Assembly: GCF_027474825.1 (NCBI RefSeq)
Contig: NZ_CP107030.1
Location: 310,001-374,000, forward strand
Direction of reading: 5' to 3'
Source: Maribacter halichondriae
Lineage (GTDB): Bacteria; Bacteroidota; Bacteroidia; Flavobacteriales; Flavobacteriaceae
DNA: 64,000 bases
Under the pieces are notes generated by a model, which did not search any database, was not told the origin of the DNA, and worked only from the letters and a program-made list of their open reading frames with translations. Shown in pieces: positions 1 to 9,471 of the stretch (within the stretch, counting starts at the first letter, position 1; every line of letters starts with the position of its first letter). The translations under genes and the position numbers were made by a program.

Positions 1-617
1 GCCAACAACAAGTCCACGGAATGCAAACATTTGACATGCACCTTTTCGTGTTCCAAAATTTGCTCGTAAGTTTCAGAATCATATTTCTCAGGATTTATAA
101 AAATAAAATTGAAAAAAGAACAAGGTTCGGATACATTTTTTGAATGGATGATAGTAGTACTTCCATCACGGATTTTATGAGTCCCCCGATTAATTTTTCT
201 TCGGATGTTTACAAACTGTGAAATGAGGTGAAGGGTCAAAACAAGGACTCCAAAGCCATAAAACATGGACATCCAGAATAGCAAGCCCTTCTTAGATGAA
301 ATTGGTATTGCTTGCACGGAAAACTCTTTCTCCGCTCCAGACGAACGGGCGACAGTTGTACTTTCCTCGTCCGGCATTTTATCAAAATACTCCGTTGATG
401 CGCTAATCGTGCTGGTTTCTTCAATTAAAGAACTGACCACACCTTGATTATTGACCAACTCAGGAAGCGCAACAAACGGAAGTGAAAATGCCAAAAACAA
501 ACTCCCCAGCAAGTACACGCGGTTTACCGCAAAAAAACTCTCCCGTTCTAAAAGCAGTTTGTAAAACGCCCAAAGAATAAAAAGAACTAACGAAGCCTTT
601 ACTAAAAACCCTAGCAT
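1..617 (-). CDS. BlaR1/MecR1-like M56 membrane metallopeptidase (partial, cut by window edge)
   Basis: This is the N-terminal ~205 residues of a sensor-protease of the M56 family, read from the minus strand; the ATG at 617 follows the BlaI stop codon by 3 bases. Two hydrophobic segments are visible near the N-terminus (LVKASLVLFILWAFY and VYLLGSLFLAFSLPFVAL), then a third (LLFWMSMFYGFGVLVLTLHL). Close to the window edge is the zinc-binding motif HEKVH (HExxH), inside ILEHEKVHVK. In characterised BlaR1 systems the protease cleaves or inactivates the partner repressor. Bacteroidota M56 proteins are often not linked to beta-lactam resistance, so the signal is unknown. No beta-lactamase gene is in view. 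The family call is firm; the function is inferred. Confidence 0.85.
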   Translation of the reverse strand, partial: MLGFLVKASLVLFILWAFYKLLLERESFFAVNRVYLLGSLFLAFSLPFVALPELVNNQGVVSSLIEETSTISASTEYFDKMPDEESTTVARSSGAEKEFSVQAIPISSKKGLLFWMSMFYGFGVLVLTLHLISQFVNIRRKINRGTHKIRDGSTTIIHSKNVSEPCSFFNFIFINPEKYDSETYEQILEHEKVHVKCLHSVDLLL

Positions 618-620
618 GGT

Positions 621-983
621 TTATTCTTTTTTTGATTTGATGATGCGAATCAAGTCTTCAATCTCTCGATCCGACAGTTTTTCTTGCTTGGCAAAATGTG
701 CCATCATTTTAGGCATCGAATTGCCAAAGTATTTTTTCTTGATCTCTTTAATATCTTCACTACGATAGGTTTTCATGGATATTTTAGGACTGTACTGATC
801 CGTATTCCCTAATTTTTCCGATTTTAAAAAACCCTTCTTAACCAGTATTTTCACCAACGTAGCAACAGTATTGTAGTGCGGTTTCGGATTTGGGAGTTCC
901 GCCACGATATCACGAATGAACGCCTGTTCCAATTTCCAAATGACCTGCATGATTTGGTCCTCTTTCTCGGTAAGTTTCTTCAC
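621..983 (-). CDS. BlaI/MecI/CopY-family transcriptional repressor
   Basis: A 120-residue winged-helix repressor of the penicillinase-repressor family. It starts with the typical LTEKEDQIMQVIWK helix, has the recognition region HYNTVATLVKILVKKGFL (helix-turn-helix plus wing), and a C-terminal dimerisation half, FAKQEKLSDREIEDLIRII. Length matches the family. It is first in a two-gene operon with the M56 protease, separated by 3 bases. Family knowledge says the dimer represses its own operon until the partner protease acts on it. Two palindromes just upstream (1008-1025 and 1029-1044) fit this autoregulation. Confidence in the family is high; the regulated genes outside the operon are unknown. 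Confidence 0.92.
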   Translation of the reverse strand: MKKLTEKEDQIMQVIWKLEQAFIRDIVAELPNPKPHYNTVATLVKILVKKGFLKSEKLGNTDQYSPKISMKTYRSEDIKEIKKKYFGNSMPKMMAHFAKQEKLSDREIEDLIRIIKSKKE

Positions 984-1007
984 TAGTATTAATTTTACGA
1001 AACAATA

Positions 1008-1044
1008 CTACTAAATAATTAGTAGATATACTAATTATTTAGTA
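1008..1044. promoter_or_regulatory. Tandem palindromic operators of the BlaI-type repressor
   Basis: Two adjacent inverted repeats lie 25 bases before the blaI-like start codon. The first (1008-1025) is CTACTAA-ATAA-TTAGTAG with perfect 7-bp arms; the second (1029-1044) is TACTAA-TTAT-TTAGTA with perfect 6-bp arms. Their centres are 20 bp apart, about two helical turns. Known BlaI/MecI sites are also short A/T-rich palindromes built on TACA/TGTA or TACT/AGTA halves. The match in position and shape makes these the likely binding sites; binding itself is inferred. Confidence 0.7.
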
Positions 1045-1099
1045 GAAAACTGTTTTATATCTTTTTAAGGTCATTCTGAAGAATGATTAATGGTAAGTC

Positions 1100-2740
1100 T
1101 TAATCGTTGGAATAAATCAAAACCTCACTATCGGCATATCCAATTCGTTCGGCTTTGGCCTCAAAAGGTATATCGACGGGCAATGGTTCGTTGTAGACAT
1201 GCCAAATGGAATCTTGGGGTCGTTTCCACACCATCGACGCGTCGGGCCGCTTATTGAATAGATGGATGCCATCCTCTTTTTCTTCCATTTCCATGGGAGA
1301 TAATTGGGGCTGTCGGCCATCGGGAAGCCAGTTGGCAATCAATTCCCTTTCAGGATATTCCCCTAAGTCGTTGGTATTCTTAATCCATTCCTTTAGCAGT
1401 TCCCGATAATAGATCAAGGTGTCCTTTGCCTCGGGATGGTTGGCCAAATTATTCAGTTCATAGGGATCTTTGTCCAGGTCGTACAATTCCTCTTCTGGTT
1501 TAAGGGCCTTCAACCAAACTGATTGCTTCTCATTCAATTTTCCGGCTGCATATAACCGTCGTAGTTCCGGCATCATGGGCATCTGTTCACGATACGAAAC
1601 GGGAATGGCATGTGGCAGTTCGGTATTGAAACTCTTGATATACTTGTACCGTTTCGACCGCACGGCCCGTAAGCGGTCATAGAATTCGTCAAAACGATCC
1701 GAGGAATGAAAGGTGTATTTCGGTTTCTTTTCGACTTCAAATTGACCAAATTGTGCAACACCTTGCATCACTTTTGGCGGCTCGATTCCGGCCAGGGAAA
1801 GGACCGTCGGGGCGTAATCGATAAAACTGATCAGACGGTCATCAGTGCCACCCGCATTTTTATGTTCCGGAAACTTAACAACCAATGGTACTTTCACCCC
1901 ACTATCATAAAGCGCACGTTTATGTCTGGGAAAGGGCCCGCCATGATCGCCATAAAAGAAAATGATACTGTTCTCATAGAGACTATCTTCTTTGAGGTCC
2001 GCGATAATCTCACCAATTTGGTCGTCCAAACGTTTGAGGTTGCTATAGTTGACCGCCAAATCATGTCGGATAATTTCATTATCAGGGAAATATGGAGGTA
2101 CTGGAACATTTTTGGGGTCCACAAAAAGAGAGTCCTTCCCCCTACTCCATATTTGCGATTCATGACTGACGCCGAAATTAAAGACCGTAAAAAAGGGCTG
2201 TCTATCTTGTCTTTTTCTCCAATGTCTTTCTTTGCTACTTTCATCCCATGCGCCATCGGTCTTTTCAAAATTATAGTCTTCTTTTGGGCCATTGGCGGTA
2301 TAGTATCCTTTCTTCCGAAGGTATTCCGTAAACATTTTGACCCCATCGGGGACAATTGGCGAATAGCTTGGCAAACTATCGAGCAAAGGTTCGTTAACTT
2401 CACGCCACGGGGTATGGGTACGCATATTATGCGTTCCTAAAGTGGTCGGATACATACCTGTAATCAAGGCACTACGCGCCGGGGCACATACGGGCACCGG
2501 GGAAACGGCATTTGTGAAAGTTACTCCATCAGCCGCTAAAGATTCTAGATTCGGAAGCGATATCGTACTGTCTCCATACATCGGAAAAAAATCGGGAGAT
2601 TGGTCTTCGGCGACCAACCAGATGATATTTGGAGGTAATTGTTCAATTTCTTTGAATACGTTTTCTTTTTTATCTCCACACGAATGAAATACAAAAAGCA
2701 ACAAAAAAATTAGGCGAGCGGATGAAAATTTGTGCATCAT
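1100..2740 (-). CDS. Sulfatase (lipoprotein, arylsulfatase family S1)
   Basis: An exported sulfatase of about 546 residues that would remove sulfate esters from a polysaccharide or oligosaccharide. The active-site signature is CAPARS (C-x-A/P-x-R), in which the Cys is converted to formylglycine; metal-binding residues are expected in NIIWLVAEDQSPD near the N-terminus and in FFYGDHGGPFPRHKR around residue 265. The GDHG-x-P-x-P form resembles sulfatases related to heparan N-sulfatase, but the substrate cannot be read here. The frame opens at 2764; I prefer the ATG at 2740 or 2737, which puts a short basic stretch before the hydrophobic core and the lipobox VFHSC. It follows the epimerase operon terminator (2796-2824), so it may have its own promoter. 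No maturase gene is in the window. Confidence 0.9.
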   Translation of the reverse strand: MMHKFSSARLIFLLLFVFHSCGDKKENVFKEIEQLPPNIIWLVAEDQSPDFFPMYGDSTISLPNLESLAADGVTFTNAVSPVPVCAPARSALITGMYPTTLGTHNMRTHTPWREVNEPLLDSLPSYSPIVPDGVKMFTEYLRKKGYYTANGPKEDYNFEKTDGAWDESSKERHWRKRQDRQPFFTVFNFGVSHESQIWSRGKDSLFVDPKNVPVPPYFPDNEIIRHDLAVNYSNLKRLDDQIGEIIADLKEDSLYENSIIFFYGDHGGPFPRHKRALYDSGVKVPLVVKFPEHKNAGGTDDRLISFIDYAPTVLSLAGIEPPKVMQGVAQFGQFEVEKKPKYTFHSSDRFDEFYDRLRAVRSKRYKYIKSFNTELPHAIPVSYREQMPMMPELRRLYAAGKLNEKQSVWLKALKPEEELYDLDKDPYELNNLANHPEAKDTLIYYRELLKEWIKNTNDLGEYPERELIANWLPDGRQPQLSPMEMEEKEDGIHLFNKRPDASMVWKRPQDSIWHVYNEPLPVDIPFEAKAERIGYADSEVLIYSND

Positions 2741-2795
2741 TTTTATTTTGAATTTCACGACCATTTAAAGATAGTGGATTACATATAAAACAAAA

Positions 2796-2824
2796 ACTCC
2801 TTTCTTTAGGGCAAAGAAAGGAGT
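2796..2824 (-). terminator. Rho-independent terminator after the epimerase operon
   Basis: A perfect 12-bp stem, ACTCCTTTCTTT with AAAGAAAGGAGT, and a 5-base loop. On the minus strand it is followed by TTTTTGTTTT. It lies just after the stop codon of the first epimerase-like gene (2848) and before the sulfatase start. Confidence 0.8.
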
Positions 2825-2847
2825 CTTGAAAATTAAATTGATAAAAA

Positions 2848-3672
2848 TTATTCCAATCCTTCCAAAAATTCAAGGCTTTGTGGCACCTGTTCCACAACAC
2901 GGGAACATTCATCTTCAATAAACATATATTCTACAACGCCTAATTCTTTGGCTCGTTTCACAACACCTGCTATATCCACTTCACCTGTTCCCAAGACCAC
3001 ATTCGTCTCTACATCGGCATGCCCGGTATCGTCTTTTGGTGTACCTTTTTCCATATCTTTTAAGTGCAATAGCACAAACTTATCGGGATAACGGTTCAAC
3101 AAGGCCAATGGATCCTCTCCACCATGTTGTACCCAATATACGTCCATTTCAAAAGCAAAGTCCTTTGCGTTTTTTGCCATGTAATCGAATAGTGTGCCCT
3201 CTTCATAGGGTCGAAATTCGTAGCCATGGGCGTGATAGGCCAAGGTAAGACCTTCTTCTTTCAACCGTTTTCCAGCGGTATTAAATACTTCCGTGGCCTC
3301 TTTGGTTTTTTCAATATCGAAACTATTTCCCTCGTGGGAAATCCAAGCGCACATGACGTATTTGGCCCCGAAGGTTTTTGCATTTTCGATAATCTTATCC
3401 AGGTTTCCCGCCTTTAAATCGTCATAACCGGCACCGACACTGACAACATCTAGATTGTTTTTCTTCAATAATCCTTGAAACTCTTCCATCTCAAGTCCGT
3501 ATGTGCCGCCGCCTTCAAGATTCGTAATACCCCAATCATTGATTAATTTCAAAGTGCCAGGTACATCGGTCTTGAATTGGTTGCGGAGACTATACAATTG
3601 CAAACCGACTTCTTGAGCATACATTGATGTCCCAAAAGCTGCTATTAATATGAGTGTTGTTAGTTTTTTCAT
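2848..3672 (-). CDS. Secreted sugar phosphate isomerase/epimerase-like TIM-barrel protein (paralog 1)
   Basis: A 274-residue xylose-isomerase-like TIM barrel (COG1082 type) with a cleavable signal peptide ending in SMYAQ, so it acts in the periplasm. Likely metal ligands and active-site residues sit in LAYHAHGYEF, FEMDVYWVQHGGEDP, LLHLKDMEKGT and FIEDE near the C-terminus. The start at 3672 gives a good signal peptide (MKKLTTLILIAAFGTSMYA). It is 12 bases downstream of a close paralog with the same motifs. Together with the upstream GMC oxidoreductase pair, the context suggests handling of a keto-sugar or keto-glycoside outside the cytoplasm; this role is inference. The name 'phosphate' is only the family label. 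Confidence 0.85.
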   Translation of the reverse strand: MKKLTTLILIAAFGTSMYAQEVGLQLYSLRNQFKTDVPGTLKLINDWGITNLEGGGTYGLEMEEFQGLLKKNNLDVVSVGAGYDDLKAGNLDKIIENAKTFGAKYVMCAWISHEGNSFDIEKTKEATEVFNTAGKRLKEEGLTLAYHAHGYEFRPYEEGTLFDYMAKNAKDFAFEMDVYWVQHGGEDPLALLNRYPDKFVLLHLKDMEKGTPKDDTGHADVETNVVLGTGEVDIAGVVKRAKELGVVEYMFIEDECSRVVEQVPQSLEFLEGLE

Positions 3673-3684
3673 GTTATATATATT

Positions 3685-4518
3685 TTATTCTTCTAAACTT
3701 TTTAAGTATTCTAAACTTTGAGGTATTTGTTCAACTGACTTTGAAGACTCATCCTCAATAAATAGATACTCCAGTCCCATTTTTTTCGCTTCGGCGACGA
3801 CGGCCGCGATATCAATCTGACCTGTTCCCAAAACCACGTTTGTCTCAACATCGGATTGACCATTTTGATTTCCTTCGGTACCTTTTTTACAATCTTTCAG
3901 ATGCATCAATTTGAATTCATTCGGATATTTCCGCAGCCACGCCACGGGGTCTTCTCCAGGATGCGCAAACCAATAGACATCCATCTCAAAATCAAAATAC
4001 TCTGAATTCTGTATCATATGATCCATAAGCGTTGCATCTTCATAGGGTCGAAATTCATAGCCATGAGGGTGATAGACCAAGGTGATGCCTTCATCTTTCA
4101 ACTTTTTGCCAGCCGAATTGAAAACATCCAAGGCCATTTTGGTCTCATCGATCGTGAAAATGGTATCCTTATGCGGAATCCAAAAACATACTACATATTT
4201 TGCTCCGTAATCCTTTGTTCTTTGGATAACCGTTTCGGGGCTACCCCTCAATTCTTCGAAAGGAGCACTGGCACTTACAATTTCCAAATTGTTCTCGACC
4301 AAAAGAGCTTTGTATTCTTCCAACGAATAGCCTTGGGTACCATCATTGCCATCTTCTACCTTCGTAATGCCCCATTCCTTTATTTTGGCAAACGTACCGG
4401 GCACATCTTTTTTGAACTCGTTGCGGAGGCTATACAATTGCAGACCGATTTCTTGGGCAAAGCAACTTGTACCTATCATCAGAAGGACTGATAAGACCAT
4501 GACATTTCTCATAATCAA
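3685..4518 (-). CDS. Secreted sugar phosphate isomerase/epimerase-like TIM-barrel protein (paralog 2)
   Basis: A 277-residue paralog of the next gene downstream, sharing the EIGLQLYSLRNEFKKDVPGT opening, the YHPHGYEFRPYE and MHLKDCKKGT motifs and the LFIEDE ending. The signal peptide is MRNVMVLSVLLMIGTSCFAQ; a start at the third codon (4512) is possible. The tandem copy arose by duplication, and the clear divergence between the copies argues for different substrates or steps. It belongs to the minus-strand run GMC oxidoreductase, subunit 3, paralog 2, paralog 1. In related gene sets such proteins act as epimerases or lyases on 3-keto sugars; I infer this only from family and neighbours. Confidence 0.85.
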   Translation of the reverse strand: MIMRNVMVLSVLLMIGTSCFAQEIGLQLYSLRNEFKKDVPGTFAKIKEWGITKVEDGNDGTQGYSLEEYKALLVENNLEIVSASAPFEELRGSPETVIQRTKDYGAKYVVCFWIPHKDTIFTIDETKMALDVFNSAGKKLKDEGITLVYHPHGYEFRPYEDATLMDHMIQNSEYFDFEMDVYWFAHPGEDPVAWLRKYPNEFKLMHLKDCKKGTEGNQNGQSDVETNVVLGTGQIDIAAVVAEAKKMGLEYLFIEDESSKSVEQIPQSLEYLKSLEE

Positions 4519-4591
4519 ACTATGTTCAAGAAAATAGTTAAATACATAATGGTTTCGCTAAATTACTTTTTGAGAAATGGAACCTTTGAAA

Positions 4592-5311
4592 TTATGTAAT
4601 AAGATTCCCTTTCTCGTCCCATTCGGCAATTTCGTTCCTTTTACTTTGGTCCACACATTTAGCTATCCAATCGGGATCGTAGGCCATGCCATGTTTATCA
4701 AGTACTTCTTGGGGCACACCATCCCAAACATTGGGCTGATTACCTTTATAACCCAAATCGGCTATGCCAACTTTTGAAGTGTAGTATCCGGTTACCACCA
4801 AATTACGCATCGACGCAAAAAATTGTATTTCAAGAGGTTGCTCTTCTAAGGGTGTTTCAGGATCGTGCCAACAGATTTCGTCACAAATTTGTTTCTGCTG
4901 TTCCAAAGTGGCCGATTTGAACTCAGTGCCAAATTCGGTATTGCTTTTATGGTCCAACCACATCAACCCGCCCAGCAAAGTGGGTTGCATTTCGGGCATA
5001 TCTTTTCCGACAAACTCTATAAATTCTGGAACTTCGGCTTCAATGGGCCCTCCATTCGGTTCTTTTGGAGGAAGTATTACCGTACTCAAAACTGCAATTG
5101 TCTCCAACTCGTGTTCATTGAACAATTGTTCAGCGTTCAATTTTTCGATACGCTCCAATTCCTCGGGAGTTCGGCCAAAATATTTGGTATCCCCAGTGGC
5201 CGGAATTTCTCCGTTTGCTTTATTATCCCCTTCGGTCTTACAACCATGAAAGGCCAGGGCTGATGCACCTGCACCAAGTATGATTGTCTGTATACTTTTT
5301 CTTCTGTCCAT
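4592..5311 (-). CDS. Gluconate 2-dehydrogenase subunit 3-like protein
   Basis: A 239-residue member of the gluconate 2-dehydrogenase subunit 3 family, the small partner of membrane- or periplasm-linked GMC flavoproteins. It starts with a twin-arginine-like region, MDRRKSIQTIILGAGASALA, followed by a lipobox-like FHGC, so Tat export and lipid anchoring are plausible. The mature part has the usual ELETIAVLSTVILPP helix and a LPPKEPNGGP segment. The start is 7 bases after the stop of the GMC oxidoreductase gene, showing translational coupling. The pair would oxidise a sugar or glycoside in the periplasm and pass electrons to a carrier; the substrate is unknown. Confidence 0.85.
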   Translation of the reverse strand: MDRRKSIQTIILGAGASALAFHGCKTEGDNKANGEIPATGDTKYFGRTPEELERIEKLNAEQLFNEHELETIAVLSTVILPPKEPNGGPIEAEVPEFIEFVGKDMPEMQPTLLGGLMWLDHKSNTEFGTEFKSATLEQQKQICDEICWHDPETPLEEQPLEIQFFASMRNLVVTGYYTSKVGIADLGYKGNQPNVWDGVPQEVLDKHGMAYDPDWIAKCVDQSKRNEIAEWDEKGNLIT

Positions 5312-5317
5312 TACGAT

Positions 5318-7043
5318 CTAAATATTTTGCTGTTTCAATTGTTCGATGATGTAATCACTTGCTCTCCATGACAGGGCTAAAATCGTCCATGTGCAATTTT
5401 TATCCGCTTGCGAGGTAAAGGGTCCTGCATCCACAATGAATACGTTATCGACATCATGTAATTGGTTGAACTTATTGGTCACCGAGGTCTTGGGATCATC
5501 GCCCATGCGTGTTGTACCTACCTCATGAATAATCTGTCCTGGTGCAAGAAGTCCGTAATCTTGTTCTTTGCCCGGTTTGCCGCCCCATATCTGTTCACCA
5601 CCCATATTATGGATCAGTTCTTCAAACGTATCCTGCATGTGCTTGGCCTGCTTGATCTCGTAATCGGAATGATTGTAATTGAACTTTAGCACGGGAATAC
5701 CATATTTATCAACTGTTGTAGGGTCTATTTCGCAGTAATTATCTTTTTCTCGCGATACTTTCGCCCCTTCCGCCAAAACCGATTACGGAGCCATAATATT
5801 TTTTGACATCGTCACGCAATGAATCCCCATAACCACCAACCGGCAGATTAAAGAACTCGTTGAACGCGTTCGCATTAAATCCAAAACCGTAATTGGGTTG
5901 CCCCATACCGCCCCAAACTTCGATATGATAACCTCTCGGGAAGTCCAAATTTTTGTTATCGCCCCACCAAGGAGAATATACGTGCATACCCCCAACACCA
6001 TCTTCATTGTAACTTACATCGCGGTTCATCAAACCTGGAATGAACCCCGCGGCACTGGCCCCAGTGGAATCGTGCAGATACTTACCAACGACATCACTAC
6101 TGTTTCCCAGTCCGTTCGGATGTTGTTTACCTTTAGAGTTCAAAAGGATACGCGCCGAACTACAGGCAGACGCAGCCAATACTACAATTTTGGCCTTTAG
6201 TTTATATTCTTTTCTGTCCTCCTTATTGATATAGGATACTCCTGTAGCCTTTCCTTCTTCGTTAACCGTGACCTCCCTAACCATGGAGTTGACATAGATT
6301 CTTACCTTCCCACCGCTTTTTTGTGCTGGGAAAATAAGGCAGCTACCGGCAGAAAAATCGGCATATACGGAGCAGGAACGCCCACATTGTCCACAATAAA
6401 AACAAACCCCCCGATCTTTATTGATACGTTTGGTCAACATGGACATTCTACTGGGAATTACCGGAATACCTGTTTTCTTTGCGCCCTGAATGTAGAAAAG
6501 TTCATGTAACCTCGGTTTTGGCGGGGGAAGGAAATAACCATCCGGGTCGTTCTCCATCCCCTCGTTCGTTCCGAAAACACCTATGAGTTTATCGACCTTG
6601 TCATAATACGGCTTTACGTCATCATAGCTAATGGGCCAGTTCTCACCTAGACCATCTACATCTTTATGTTTAAAATCCTTTGGGCCAAAACGAAGGGAAA
6701 TACGGCCCCAGTGATTGGTTCTACCGCCCAACATTCTAGCGCGCCACCAGCGAAAATCGGACCCTTCAGCTTGGGTATAAGGCTCGCCTTCTACCTCCCA
6801 ATCACCCCAAGACATGTCCCATTCGCCAAAAGCGCGATCGGTACCTGCCCCTCTTCTGGGGGATTCATAAGGCCATTTTAATTGGGTCATTGTTTTAGGA
6901 TCTGCGGGGTCGAAAAAAGGACCGGCTTCCACAACGGCCACATTGAAACCGGCATCGGCCAATTGCTTGGTGGCCATACCACCACCGGCACCGGAACCAA
7001 CGATGATTACATCATAAACTTCTGAGGATTCTTTTATCTGCAT
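5318..7043 (-). CDS. GMC-family FAD-dependent oxidoreductase (frame broken near 5749-5761)
   Basis: The large catalytic subunit of a sugar/alcohol dehydrogenase, about 575 residues when joined. The N-terminal frame (7043 to 5739) has the FAD Rossmann motif VIIVGSGAGGGMA, the AEGSDFRWWRARMLGGRTNHW region and a Cys cluster CFYCGQCGRSC. The C-terminal frame (to 5318) has HEVGTTRMGDDP and the closing DAGPFTSQADKNCTWTILA. The two overlap around 5739-5776 in different frames. Dropping one A from the AAA run (TTT at 5759-5761) joins GGRGE to VSREKDNYCEIDP and restores the family sequence. I therefore treat it as one functional gene with a likely sequence error. It heads the operon with subunit 3 and two epimerase-like proteins. 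Confidence 0.85.
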
Positions 7044-7174
7044 GCTCTAATTTTTGTTATTTGCTACAATTTATAAAAATATGGAAAAGGAAACGCAATT
7101 ATTTACAGGAATAACCAAAATATCCTCGGGGTAAGCCCAATCAGGTATTCAAATACCAAATTCCAAGCACCGAA

Positions 7175-7190
7175 CCTGTCTGCCGACAGG
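7175..7190. repeat. Short palindrome (possible terminator or repeat)
   Basis: CCTGTC-TGCC-GACAGG, a 6-bp stem with a 4-base loop, lies between the thioredoxin-domain gene and the GMC gene. It has no T-run on either side. Similar CTGCC/GGCAG palindromes are scattered in flavobacterial intergenic DNA, so it may be a small repeat rather than a terminator. Confidence 0.4.
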
Positions 7191-7293
7191 CAAGATTCCA
7201 ATTAGACCAAAAGGAAATTCATAGTGAACAATAAAATTATTGGTGGTTCAATGCATTGACTTTGTAAACCTATTGGATAGACATCTATTTCAT

Positions 7294-9406
7294 TCAGAAG
7301 GAATCGAGTTGCTTCAAGGCCTCCTTGACGGTTTTGACAGGAAGTTTGCAAGTCGTATTCTGGCAAACATAGATGAAAGTATCATCAGGCTCATACCGAT
7401 CTTTGAACAAGGGCATCTCACTTTCGTCGTCGCTACCTACTATCAATGCATTCGGAATGTAATCTTCATGAAGGGAAGCCACCATCGACTTCGCCTGTTT
7501 TCCTACCACGGCGATTTCGAAATATGGATAGGCATGATTCAACATTAAAGAATTCCATTTACCATAGCTGGAAGCATTTGTCCGTATCATCGAAGACATC
7601 GCGGACAACATTTTTTTCGATCTCTCAAGAAATTCAGGATTATATTCGATATGACCTATTTGAAACAAATTATGGGCCATCATGGCATTCGGCGAAGGTA
7701 AGACCCCATCATCGGTTTTAATAATTTTTGAAATGAGTTCTTGATCTTTGTTATAGCGGAACATAGACGAGTCGCCATCCAGATAATACTTACTCGCCGT
7801 CATATTCAGTTCCTGCGCAAAATCGTAATAGCTAGCATCAAAAGTTGCGGTATACAAGTTTAAGGAGGCATTCATCAGAAACGCATAGTCTTCGATAAAA
7901 CTACTTCCTTTTCTGCTGCCTTCTTTATAGGTGTGCACCAGTACATTATTTTCATAACTGTTTTCCTTTAAGAAGCTGAAGGTTTCAATTGCTTTCATTA
8001 AAAAATCCACATCGCCAAAGGCTTGGTAAGCGTCGACGTATCCATTGATCAGCAGGGCGTTCCATGATGTGATGATCTTTATCGTCGACATTGGGCCTAG
8101 GCCGCTTTATCCTAGCTTCGAGAAGTTGGTCTTTCCATTTATTCTTTGCCGTTACCAAATCCGTGATTGATATACCATTTTTATTTGCGAATTCTTGATC
8201 TTCTTCTCGCTTAAAAAGCACATAGCTTTCTTCCCAGTGGTGCTCCGGAGCGATATTGTAATATTTCGAAAAGCGTTCGAAATCGCTTCCCAAAATGTTT
8301 TTTAATTCTTCTTCTTCCCAGATGTAGAATTTACCTTCCCCTCCTTCGGAATCGGCATCCAAGGCAGCATAATATCCACCCCTGTCATTTTTCATATCGC
8401 GATCTAAAAATGCGACGGTCTCCAATACGACTTTATGATACTTCGGGTCTTTGAACACTTGATATGCTTTGGAAAACAAACTGATCAATTGTGCATTGTC
8501 GTACAACATTTTTTCGAAATGGGGCACTTTCCATTCCTCATCGGTACTATATCTGAAAAATCCACCCCCAACATGGTCGTAAACCCCTCCCATAATCATC
8601 TTGTCAAGTGTATTCTTGACATGTGCTTTCGCAAGTTCATCTTGGTTCAACAGTGCATAGTCCAATAAAAAATCAAGATTCACCGGAACCATAAATTTTT
8701 CAACGCCCTTATCGCCTCCCCATTGCAAATCCCAATTGAGTTTCCAGGTTTCGATACCTTCCATTAAAATCTTATCCAAGGGAACCGTAGAATCTTCGGC
8801 AGGAGCGATTATGTTCGTTTGTTGAATACCAGCCGCGACCATATCTGCATATTCATTGGCCTTTTTAGGGTCGTTCTTGTACATATCCCCGATTTTCGAC
8901 AATACCTCGGCCCATTGTTCTTTCGTATGATAGGTGCCGCCATATAGGGGCTTTCCATTGGGTAAGACAATTACGTTTAGAGGCCATCCAGAATTGCTGT
9001 CGATAAGTTGCACGAACGTTTGATAGATTTGATCGACGTCGGGTCGTTCTTCACGATCTACTTTTATATTGATGAAATTCTCGTTCATGAGTTTGGCAAC
9101 CTCCTCATCTTCAAAGGTCTCTTCTTCCATAACATGGCACCAGTGGCACGAGGAGTAACCGATACTGATCAAGACCAATTTATTTTCCTTTTTGGCATCT
9201 TCCAAAGCTTGCAGACTCCATGCACGCCAATCTACGGGGTTATGGGCATGTTGCAATAAGTACGGACTCGTCTCATCGATCAATGCATTGGTATACTTAT
9301 GTACGGTTGTATTGTTTTTCTCTTGTTGTTTGCATCCTAAGAATAGGAATACAACTGCGAAGACCGTTAGCAAAATACTGCCGACTTTGTTACATTGATT
9401 TTTCAT
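7294..9406 (-). CDS. Thioredoxin-domain DUF255 protein, YyaL/SPATA20-like lipoprotein (frame broken near 8078-8080)
   Basis: About 703 residues when joined. The N-terminus is a lipoprotein signal (LFLGCKQQ), then the family opening [15 protein letters not shown], then a thioredoxin-like domain with [14 protein letters not shown] (CxxC) and [10 protein letters not shown]. The rest is an (alpha/alpha)6-type domain as in N-acylglucosamine epimerase relatives, with [14 protein letters not shown]. The first frame drifts off after RPRPNVDDK, while the second frame supplies [13 protein letters not shown]. Removing one A from the AAA run at 8078-8080 gives the family motif [13 protein letters not shown], so a one-base insertion is likely. 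Function of the family is unknown. It follows the same orientation as the GMC operon but lies 250 bases upstream of it. Confidence 0.82.
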
Positions 9407-9471
9407 AGCTATAATTCGTAGTTCGGTAAAATTACCATTTTGAGAAAAAGTAGTGGAACAATTACGAAAAT

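Noticed and set aside
1706-2440. A 244-residue plus-strand frame inside the sulfatase gene
   Set aside because: It is antisense to a gene with clear catalytic motifs and shows no protein-like features of its own.
5739-5776. Programmed frameshifting in the GMC oxidoreductase gene
   Set aside because: There is no slippery heptamer or stimulatory hairpin, and the same kind of break occurs in many unrelated genes here, so sequence error explains it better.
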